A stretch of 5,013 nt of DNA from the NCBI GenBank assembly GCA_005888395.1, contig VAXF01000003.1, positions 1-5,013 of the forward strand. The letters run 5' to 3'. The stretch is from Actinomycetota bacterium (GTDB lineage Bacteria; Actinomycetota; Acidimicrobiia; Acidimicrobiales; AC-25). This document shows positions 1 through 4,881 of this stretch, piece after piece. Each line of letters begins with the position of its first letter. Within the stretch, counting starts at the first letter, position 1. The position numbers and the translations under genes are program-made. A model generated the notes under the pieces. It was given only the letters and a program-made list of their open reading frames with translations. It did no database searches and was not told where the DNA came from.

Positions 1-1202
1 GCAACGACGTGACCGGCCGCGAGCGTCGACGGCGAACCCTCGCCTCCGAGCGCGGCGCGCCCGAGCGCGAGCGTGACGGCCGCCGAGCCCGTGTTGCCCG
101 AAGACGCCAGCACGCGGCCACGCGCCACAACGGCGAGGCCCTCGCGGCTCTCGACGCGCTGGGCGAGGAACGTGTGGTTGATGTCGGTGGTGGCCACGAC
201 CGCACCCACCAACCGGGCGCCACCACCCGGCTGCGCGACGACCACCGGCGCGGCGGCCACGCTCAACGCGCGGCTGCCGACGACGCGAGGCGCCGCTCGA
301 TCGCCGCCGCCGGCGATCGTCTGCGCGACGACGTCGGAGCCGGCGAGCGTCAACGCGTCGCTGTCGGCGATACCGACGGTCGCCACCACCCGCCCCAAGG
401 TCGCGGGCTCGCCCGGCGTGGCCTGGCGGGCCGTCACGTAGAGGAGCGGGCCGCTGGTGAAGAGCAGGCGGGACAGGTTGGTCAGGTCGCCCTGCACGAC
501 GGCGCTCGGCCGTGGCGCGTCGGCCAGGCTCAGCAGCAGCGGCTGGCGCGAGACGTTGCCGCGCAGCGTCGCGGCGAGGAGGGTGGCGCTCTTTACCGCG
601 CTCAGCCGCTCCTGTTCGACGATCCCGGCGACGGCGCTGGCCCGGTCGCCCGTTCGCCGCACCGCCTCTCGCTGCACGTTCGACGACAGGACGGCCGACA
701 TCGCCACCGACACGGCGAGCACGACGAGGAGGAGCGTGCCCGCGCCGCTGGCGGCGACACGGGCCGGGATCGACCGCCGGCTGAGCAGGAAGAGCGAGGC
801 GCCCACGCCGAGCGCGGCGGCGGCGCGCACCCAGTCGGACGCGGGGCCCGCGTCCGTGGCCAGCGTGACGACCTCGGCCACCGCCAGCACGAGCAGGCCC
901 GCGCCGAACAGCGCCCGAGGGACCTCGTCTGCCTCCCAACGGAGCCAGCCGATGCCAAGGGCGGCGACCCCGGCGAGACCGAGCGCCACCACACCGAGTC
1001 CGGCCGCGTCCCCGACGACGAGGGACCCGCGGAGGAACGCGCCGAGGCCCACGGCCACGAAGCCACCCGCGAGCGCGGCGCGGGGCCAGCCTGCGGCGGT
1101 GGCGAGCCGGGGCCGCAGGAGCACGACGGCAAGGCCCGCTCCCGCGACGAGGAACGTGGCGAACTCGGCGGCGAAGCGGAGCTGGGCCGCGGCGCTGGAC
1201 AC
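1..1202 (-). CDS. Multi-pass membrane sensor protein, N-terminal part (runs off left edge)
   Basis: Reading the reverse strand from the GTG at 1202 gives 400 codons with no stop up to base 1, so the gene is cut by the window edge. The N-terminus has about six hydrophobic segments at roughly residues 14-29, 42-58, 67-88, 97-115, 125-141 and 150-173, separated by short charged loops. After the last one comes a helical stretch (SNVQREAVRRTGDRAS, then IVEQERLSAVKSATLL). A mixed alpha/beta region of about 200 residues follows, with strand-rich pieces such as GRVVATVGIADSD and LVGAVVATTDINHTFL that resemble extracytoplasmic Cache/CHASE-type ligand-binding domains. Such proteins usually end in a HAMP plus histidine kinase, GGDEF or cyclase domain, but that part is not in view, so the output is unknown. 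No in-frame start codon was found upstream of GTG 1202 within the gap; the next one lies inside the first membrane helix. The membrane topology is clear; the sensor-domain assignment is inference. Confidence 0.8.
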   Translation of the reverse strand, partial: MSSAAAQLRFAAEFATFLVAGAGLAVVLLRPRLATAAGWPRAALAGGFVAVGLGAFLRGSLVVGDAAGLGVVALGLAGVAALGIGWLRWEADEVPRALFGAGLLVLAVAEVVTLATDAGPASDWVRAAAALGVGASLFLLSRRSIPARVAASGAGTLLLVVLAVSVAMSAVLSSNVQREAVRRTGDRASAVAGIVEQERLSAVKSATLLAATLRGNVSRQPLLLSLADAPRPSAVVQGDLTNLSRLLFTSGPLLYVTARQATPGEPATLGRVVATVGIADSDALTLAGSDVVAQTIAGGGDRAAPRVVGSRALSVAAAPVVVAQPGGGARLVGAVVATTDINHTFLAQRVESREGLAVVARGRVLASSGNTGSAAVTLALGRAALGGEGSPSTLAAGHVV

Positions 1203-1207
1203 GATTG

Positions 1208-1222
1208 TTACTTTGCGACCAT
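1208..1222 (-). other. Possible four-codon leader ORF before the sensor gene
   Basis: On the minus strand a Shine-Dalgarno-like GGAGG (1237-1233) stands 10 nt before an ATG at 1222, which reads Met-Val-Ala-Lys and stops at TAA (1210-1208). Only 5 nt separate this stop from the GTG start of the sensor gene at 1202, which has no obvious ribosome binding site of its own at normal spacing. The arrangement would fit translational coupling or reinitiation, but an ORF this short can occur by chance. Confidence 0.2.
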
Positions 1223-1240
1223 TTGTGCGCTGCCTCCATG

Positions 1241-1293
1241 GCCCGATCGGGTCATTCGCCGTAGTCCGAAGGGACTAGTGACCCGATGCGGGC
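1241..1293 (-). terminator. Strong two-part hairpin after the PDZ/S16 protease gene
   Basis: An inverted repeat begins 7 bases past the TGA of the minus-strand protease gene. The inner stem is TAGTCC (1262-1267) with GGACTA (1272-1277) around a 4-nt loop. The outer stem is CGGGTCA (1248-1254) with TGACCCG (1279-1285), extended by seven more pairs (1241-1247 with 1286-1293) across one bulged base. An asymmetric internal loop (1255-1261 against 1278) separates the two stems. No T-rich tract follows on either strand, so it is not a classic intrinsic terminator. It could be a U-less terminator, an mRNA-stabilising 3' end or an attenuator ahead of the sensor gene. Confidence 0.5.
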
Positions 1294-1299
1294 GCCTGC

Positions 1300-2406
1300 T
1301 CACTGTTGGAGGAACTGGCCGGCGTTGCTGCCGGGGAGCGTGGCGAGCACCGCCAGCGCCTGGTCGAGCGTGTCCGCCCGGGCCACCCGCAGCCCCTTGC
1401 CCGCGTGGGCCCGGGCCTCGGAGTACTCGTCGCTCGGCACGAGAAACAGCTTCGCGCCCGCACGGCGCACGGTGGCCGTCTTCTGCGCCACGCCGCCGAC
1501 CGGGCCCACGTTGCCGTCGAGATCGATCGTGCCCGTCACGCCGATGGGCACGCCGCCCGTCAACTCCCCGGGTGTCAGCACGTCGAGAACGGCGAGGGTG
1601 AACGCGAGCCCACCCGACGGACCGCCCACCTGCCGTAAGTCGATGTTCACGGTGAACGGAAAATGGATGCGCTGGTTCTTGGCGGCGGATAAGACACCGA
1701 GGAGGGCGGAGCCGTCCGACCGCTGCCCGAGGACGACATCAACCTCACGGGCGACGCCCTTGGCGTCGAGGACGCGCAGGTGGACCGTGTCGCCGGGACG
1801 GTGACCGCGGATGACCTTGACGAGATCCTCGGGGATCGACACGGTCCGGCCGTCGACCGCGGTGATCGTGTCCCCGACCCGGAGCACCCGGGCGGCGGGC
1901 ATCGCGGCCACGAGACTCGCAATCTGGGCGCCGTCGCCCGTCACCGTCACCGTCAGGCCCAGACGTCGCATGGCCACATAGGTCGCGAGCTGTTTCGAGT
2001 CGGTCATGGCCTGGACGTTCTGCTGCTCGTATCGGCGCGGCGTGGTGCCGCCGAGAACGTCGTGGGCGGGCACCACCGCCACGTCGCGCTCGAGCCAACC
2101 TTGGATCGCCTCGTAGGCGTTGACGCGCCCGAGCGTCACGGTCGTGAGGAGCACCTCACCGTGGGGTGGGTAGGCCTGGTGGTCGCGGACGGTGACGAGG
2201 CGGGCGGCGTCGTAGGCGCTGCCGGGCCCGATCGCGTAGTAGGGCAGCGACACGAAGCCGGCGGCAACCAGCGCGCCGACGAGGACGCCGGCCACCGTGA
2301 CCACGACCGGGGCGCGTCGCGAGCCCCTCGGCGGGCGCGCCGACTCGTCCCCGTTGGGAGGGCCCGGAACTACGCTCGGCTCGGACGTGTCGACGCTCGT
2401 GACCAC
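1300..2406 (-). CDS. Membrane-anchored PDZ / Lon-like (S16) serine protease, YlbL family
   Basis: Positions use the longest reading frame (391 residues from a GTG at 2475). A short N-terminal tail ending in basic residues (RGSRR, 50-54) precedes one membrane helix (about 56-75). The start of the extracytoplasmic part, LPYYAIGPGSAYD, is typical of the family. A PDZ domain spans about 180-250 (VLRVGDTITAVDGR). The C-terminal S16 domain has the nucleophile Ser287 in GGPSGG and the general-base Lys332 in VGGVAQKTATVRRAG, so the Ser-Lys dyad is intact. B. subtilis YlbL and mycobacterial Rv3194c-type proteins share this architecture at about 340 residues. The family is thought to degrade envelope or secreted substrates without an ATPase. 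I chose the GTG at 2406 (368 residues) because the first 23 codons lie over the divergent gene's first helix and look like its shadow; the GTG at 2475 cannot be excluded. The sensor gene follows on the same strand after 97 bp. Confidence 0.93.
   Translation of the reverse strand: MVTSVDTSEPSVVPGPPNGDESARPPRGSRRAPVVVTVAGVLVGALVAAGFVSLPYYAIGPGSAYDAARLVTVRDHQAYPPHGEVLLTTVTLGRVNAYEAIQGWLERDVAVVPAHDVLGGTTPRRYEQQNVQAMTDSKQLATYVAMRRLGLTVTVTGDGAQIASLVAAMPAARVLRVGDTITAVDGRTVSIPEDLVKVIRGHRPGDTVHLRVLDAKGVAREVDVVLGQRSDGSALLGVLSAAKNQRIHFPFTVNIDLRQVGGPSGGLAFTLAVLDVLTPGELTGGVPIGVTGTIDLDGNVGPVGGVAQKTATVRRAGAKLFLVPSDEYSEARAHAGKGLRVARADTLDQALAVLATLPGSNAGQFLQQ
2371..2376 (+). promoter_or_regulatory. Candidate -10 element for the two-helix membrane protein gene
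   Basis: TACGCT fits the actinobacterial TANNNT -10 pattern and lies 10 nt before the GTG at 2387. This would place transcription initiation at or a few bases before the start codon, giving a leaderless or nearly leaderless mRNA. There is no convincing -35 hexamer at normal spacing and no close ribosome binding site. The element lies inside the 5' coding region of the divergent protease gene. Confidence 0.3.
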
Positions 2407-2818
2407 CCTCGTTCTCGTGGGGTCGATCGTGGTCGTGCTGCTGCTCGTGCGCACCGACCGCGACCAGCCTGCCACGCGGCGTCCCGCTCGCCGCCGCGCC
2501 GACGCACCACCCGAGCGTCCGCACCCGGCCCCACCCGCTGCCGCACCGGTCGTCCCACCCGTGGCCGCACCGGTCGCCCCGCGCCCGCCCGTGGTCGAAC
2601 ACCGGCGCTCGGTCGAGCACCGGCCTGTCGTCCGGCGCAGGCCCGTCGTTCAGCGCAGGCGGAGTGCCGAGCCGTTGCCGGAGCGGGTGCGCTCCGCGCT
2701 CGCGCTGCTCGTCCTGCTCAGCTTCCTCGGCACCGCCCTCGCCGCGGGCGTGGCCCTGGTGGTGTTCCTCGTCAGCCTCGCCCTGCGTCAGTCCGGGAGC
2801 CAGCTCCCCGGCGGCTGA
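2387..2818 (+). CDS. Small protein with two membrane helices and a Pro/Arg repeat linker, function unknown
   Basis: Not recognised. From the GTG at 2387 it is 143 residues. A first hydrophobic segment (about 4-21, rich in Val and Leu) ends in charged RTDRD. A long linker (about 22-102) is Pro-, Ala-, Val- and Arg-rich and contains no hydrophobic helix. A second hydrophobic segment (about 104-132) is followed by a short polar tail. Inside the linker the hexapeptides EHRRSV, EHRPVV, RRRPVV and QRRRSA run in tandem (residues 71-94), after an Ala-Pro-Val stretch that also repeats. The strongly basic linker suggests a cytosolic loop by the positive-inside rule, with both ends outside. GTGs at 2399 and 2417 are alternative starts. 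The frame is open further upstream to 2297, but that part is antisense to the protease gene. The two clean helices argue for a real gene. Its stop is 3 bp from the stop of the convergent subtilase gene. Confidence 0.72.
   Translation: MSTLVTTLVLVGSIVVVLLLVRTDRDQPATRRPARRRADAPPERPHPAPPAAAPVVPPVAAPVAPRPPVVEHRRSVEHRPVVRRRPVVQRRRSAEPLPERVRSALALLVLLSFLGTALAAGVALVVFLVSLALRQSGSQLPGG
2541..2588 (+). repeat. Imperfect 24-bp direct repeat in the linker of the two-helix protein
   Basis: Two adjacent 24-bp units (2541-2564 and 2565-2588) share an identical 12-bp start, CCGCACCGGTCG, and about half of the remaining bases. They encode related Ala-Pro-Val-Pro stretches just before the hexapeptide repeat. 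Confidence 0.55.
2597..2668 (+). repeat. Four tandem degenerate 18-bp units encoding Arg-rich hexapeptides
   Basis: Four in-frame 18-bp units start at 2597, 2615, 2633 and 2651 and encode EHRRSV, EHRPVV, RRRPVV and QRRRSA. Units 1 and 2 share a near-identical start (GAACACCGGC versus GAGCACCGGC), and units 3 and 4 share GCGCAGGC. This indicates tandem duplication followed by divergence with the reading frame kept. Confidence 0.65.
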
Positions 2819-2821
2819 TCA

Positions 2822-4135
2822 CTAGGGGCGCGGCGGCGCCCAGCGACGCCAGGCGAGGGCCGCGGCGGCGACGAGCGCGAGCGTGCCGGCCACCGCGGCG
2901 GCGACGGCCCGGCTGTCCGCGCCGCGAGTGCCCCCCACCCGCGGTGCGGCGAGCGTGCTCACCGGCCCGGACGCCTGCTGGCCGCGACCCGTGCTCGTCG
3001 GGGCGGTCGTAGGCGACGAGCCCGAGGAGCCCGACCTCGCGGGTGCCGTGCCCGCGGCCGGCGGTGTTCCCGTCCCGGCGGCCGGCGCCGACCCTCGAGC
3101 CGCGGGGGCGGTCGAGGAGGTCACACCGGAGCCCCGCGCGCTGCCCGAGCCGGCACCCGCGACCGTGCCGGCGGTCGTCGCGAGGTTCACGGCAGCGCCG
3201 GCATCGACCAGGCCGGCGCCGTTCGTCCCCGGGTTGCCAAGGGAGTGGGCGGTGCCAACGAGGCGGTCGACGACCTGCTGTTTGTCGAGCCCCTCCGCGA
3301 ACAGCAGGGCGGCGACGCCACTGACGTGGGGCGCGGCCATCGAGGTGCCCGAGTCGTAGTCGTAGTCCTTGTTCACGCTGCCCTGGCCGGTGAGCCAGGT
3401 GGAGAGGATTAAGTCGCCCGGCGCCGAGAGCGCCCAGCGCGTGTCGGCACGGTTGGCGTAGGACGGGTGGTTGCCGTTCTTGTCGGTGGCGGTCACCACG
3501 ACGGCCGGCACGTCGTGGTTGTAGCCCGACGGCTGGGTCGATCCCGCGAGCTCGAGGTTGCCGGCGGCCGCGACCACGAGCGCGCCCTTCGACCACGCGT
3601 AGGCGATCGCGTCCTCCTGGGCCGAGCCACCCTGCAGCGCGTCGGTCGCGCTCACCGGGCTGCCGAGAGAGAGGTTGATGACCTTGGCCCCGTGGTCGAC
3701 GGCCCACCGGATGCCCTGGTCGACGTCGGTGGCCGACCCGACCCCCACGCTGTTGAGCACGCGGACCGGCATGATCTTCGCGCCAGGAGCGACCCCCGCG
3801 ATGCCGACGCCATTGTCGGTCACGGCGGCGGCGATGCCGGCCACGTGGGTGCCGTGGCCGTCGTCGTCCTGCGGAACGGCGTCGCCGTCGACGAAGTCCC
3901 AGCCCGGCGCCAGCTTGGCGGCGAGGTCGGGCTGGTGGAGGTCGACGCCCGTGTCGACGATCGCGATGGTCACGCCCACGCCCACGCTGCGCGACCACGC
4001 CTGCGGCGCCCGCACCTGCTGGGGGCCGTACTGCTGCCCGTAGAGCGGGTCGTTGGAGGCGCGGGCCGGCAGCGCGGCCGCCACCAGGATGGCGAGGGCA
4101 CCGGGTATCCCCCAGACCCGCCGGCGCAGTTGCAT
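2822..4135 (-). CDS. Secreted, C-terminally anchored subtilisin-like serine protease (S8, thermitase-like)
   Basis: The 437-residue protein opens with a signal peptide: basic MQLRRR, a hydrophobic core, and ALPARA as a likely cleavage site near residue 26. The mature N-terminus (NDPLYGQQYGPQQVRAPQAW) resembles thermitase-type subtilases, with little or no propeptide. The catalytic set is complete: Asp61 in IVDTGVD, His94 in DGHGTHVAG, oxyanion Asn193 in AAAGN and Ser265 in SGTSMAAPH. GAGLVDA (about 306-312) closes the catalytic domain. A Gly/Ser/Ala/Thr/Pro-rich linker (about 320-405) then leads to a C-terminal membrane helix (about 409-428) and a basic tail (WRRW). The enzyme should therefore sit on the outer face of the membrane on a flexible stalk. 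ATG 4135 was chosen because it puts the signal peptide at the very N-terminus; an in-frame ATG at 4165 adds ten residues. Mycosins share the stalk-plus-helix design, but no ESX gene is nearby. Substrate unknown. Confidence 0.95.
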   Translation of the reverse strand: MQLRRRVWGIPGALAILVAAALPARASNDPLYGQQYGPQQVRAPQAWSRSVGVGVTIAIVDTGVDLHQPDLAAKLAPGWDFVDGDAVPQDDDGHGTHVAGIAAAVTDNGVGIAGVAPGAKIMPVRVLNSVGVGSATDVDQGIRWAVDHGAKVINLSLGSPVSATDALQGGSAQEDAIAYAWSKGALVVAAAGNLELAGSTQPSGYNHDVPAVVVTATDKNGNHPSYANRADTRWALSAPGDLILSTWLTGQGSVNKDYDYDSGTSMAAPHVSGVAALLFAEGLDKQQVVDRLVGTAHSLGNPGTNGAGLVDAGAAVNLATTAGTVAGAGSGSARGSGVTSSTAPAARGSAPAAGTGTPPAAGTAPARSGSSGSSPTTAPTSTGRGQQASGPVSTLAAPRVGGTRGADSRAVAAAVAGTLALVAAAALAWRRWAPPRP

Positions 4136-4143
4136 GGGCCACG

Positions 4144-4149
4144 ATTGTG
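4144..4149 (-). promoter_or_regulatory. Candidate -10 element for the subtilase gene
   Basis: On the minus strand CACAAT (4149-4144) lies 8 nt before the ATG at 4135, a spacing that fits a leaderless or nearly leaderless transcript. No -35 match is visible. The element overlaps the first codons of the divergent HEAT-repeat gene. If the subtilase instead starts at 4165, this site is coding sequence. Confidence 0.25.
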
Positions 4150-4777
4150 CATCGTCGAGAGCCATCCGCCCCACGCGGCCCACGCGGCCCGTCGCCGCGC
4201 CGCTGCCCTCGCGGGTCACGAGGGCGACGCGGCTGCCGCCCGGGAGCTCCTCGACGATCCCGATCCCACGGTCAGGGCGACGGCGCTGGGCGCGCTGGCC
4301 CGGCTCGGGGCGCTGGCCCCGGCCCTTGTTCTGGCCCACCTGCGCGACCCCGATCCCGCGGTTCGCCGCCGGGCGTGCGAGGTGGCGGCCCGGGCCGGGT
4401 TCGTTGCCGACGGCACGGTTGCCGAAGGCCTGGTGGCCGTCCTCGACGATCCCGACGCCACCGTGGTGGAGACGGCCGCCTGGGCGCTGGGCGAGCTCGG
4501 CGCCCGCCATGCCGTCGCCCGCCTGGCGGAGGTGGCCACCGGCCACGACGACGCCCTCTGCCGGGAGGCCGCGGTCGCCGCGCTGGGCGCCATCGGCGAC
4601 GCGGCCGGTCTTCCAGCCGTGCTCGCCGCCTGCCGCGACCGCGCCACGGTCCGCCGCCGCGCCGTCATCGCCCTGGCCGCCTTCGAGGGCTCAGAGGTCG
4701 ACGCCGCGCTCCGAACCGCCCTCGACGACCGCGACTGGCAGGTGCGGCAAGCGGCCGAGGACCTGCTGCGCGAGTAA
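4145..4777 (+). CDS. HEAT-repeat (armadillo-like helical) protein
   Basis: A 210-residue protein made almost entirely of about six HEAT-type helical repeats of roughly 30 residues. Their second-helix motifs are DPDPTVRATALGALARLG (38-55), DPDPAVRRRACEVAARAG (68-85), DPDATVVETAAWALGELG (102-119), DDALCREAAVAALGAIG (135-151), RATVRRRAVIALAAFEG (166-182) and DRDWQVRQAAEDLL (195-208). The conserved Asp-Pro, Val-Arg and Ala positions are those of HEAT/PBS-lyase-type repeats, which form protein-binding solenoids. No enzyme domain, signal peptide or membrane helix is seen, so a cytosolic scaffold or adaptor is the best guess; the partner is unknown. The only start codon close before the first repeat in this frame is TTG 4145, 9 bp from the divergent subtilase start. 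TTG 4130 is possible but overlaps the subtilase signal peptide. The reading frame and stop are secure; the start is less so. Confidence 0.85.
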   Translation: MCIVESHPPHAAHAARRRAAALAGHEGDAAAARELLDDPDPTVRATALGALARLGALAPALVLAHLRDPDPAVRRRACEVAARAGFVADGTVAEGLVAVLDDPDATVVETAAWALGELGARHAVARLAEVATGHDDALCREAAVAALGAIGDAAGLPAVLAACRDRATVRRRAVIALAAFEGSEVDAALRTALDDRDWQVRQAAEDLLRE

Positions 4778-4825
4778 CCCTCGGCGACGTTTGCGGCTTC
4801 TGAGTATTTCGCCCGGAAGAGATGC

Positions 4826-4854
4826 TGGTGACGAACAGCACTCGGACGTACCCT
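4826..4854 (+). promoter_or_regulatory. Candidate promoter for the right-edge gene
   Basis: TACCCT (4849-4854) fits a -10 element. A weak -35 (TGGTGA at 4826-4831, or GTGACG at 4828-4833) lies 15-17 bp upstream. This sits in the 104-bp gap between the HEAT-repeat stop and the next start and would give a short leader of about 20 nt. The gap shows no clear terminator hairpin. Confidence 0.3.
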
Positions 4855-4872
4855 CGAGGGCAGGGAAACACG

Positions 4873-4878
4873 GGGGGC
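4873..4878 (+). promoter_or_regulatory. Ribosome binding site of the right-edge gene
   Basis: A G-run at about 4872-4877, followed by GCGCT, stands a few bases before the ATG at 4882 and can pair with the pyrimidine-rich 16S rRNA tail. It supports this ATG as a start but is not a textbook AGGAGG. Confidence 0.4.
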
Positions 4879-4881
4879 GCT

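Noticed and set aside
602..1132. Minus-strand open frame of 176 codons in another frame of the sensor gene
   Set aside because: It is a Ser/Arg/Pro/Cys-rich shadow frame; the helices are in the frame starting at 1202.
457..1278. Plus-strand open frame of 273 codons opposite the sensor gene
   Set aside because: It is rich in Ala, Arg, Ser, Thr and Pro, with no recognisable fold, and antisense to a frame with clear membrane helices.
9..1601. Plus-strand open frame of 530 codons
   Set aside because: Its product is an Arg/Gly/Glu/Ala-rich low-complexity string without domains or helices. It overlaps, on the opposite strand, both the membrane-sensor gene and the 3' end of the PDZ/S16 protease, so it is a GC-bias shadow.
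2541..2668. CRISPR-like or minisatellite array
   Set aside because: The units are 18 and 24 bp, degenerate, without unique spacers, and keep the reading frame; they are protein-coding repeats.
1780..3012. Plus-strand open frame of 410 codons crossing three genes
   Set aside because: It has His/Arg/Gly-rich low complexity and runs antisense to the protease, then out of frame through the two-helix gene and antisense to the subtilase. No gene would have this path.
2822..4135. Type VII secretion mycosin
   Set aside because: The stalk and C-terminal helix fit, but no ESX component is adjacent and the N-terminus is thermitase-like, so only a general S8 subtilase call is supported.
2772..4142. Minus-strand open frame of 456 codons over the subtilase
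   Set aside because: It is an out-of-frame, Gly/Arg-rich shadow of the subtilase, which has all its catalytic motifs in the other frame.
3467..4144. Upstream extension of the HEAT-repeat frame
   Set aside because: The frame is open but antisense to the subtilase catalytic domain and encodes His/Arg/Val-rich low-complexity sequence.
4136..4546. N-terminal extension of the subtilase to 4546
   Set aside because: The extra 137 codons lie antisense to the HEAT repeats and would bury the clear signal peptide at 4135 inside the protein.
4147..4803. Second plus-strand frame of 218 codons over the HEAT-repeat gene
   Set aside because: It is an almost pure Arg/Gly/Pro sequence, typical of a shifted frame in GC-rich DNA.
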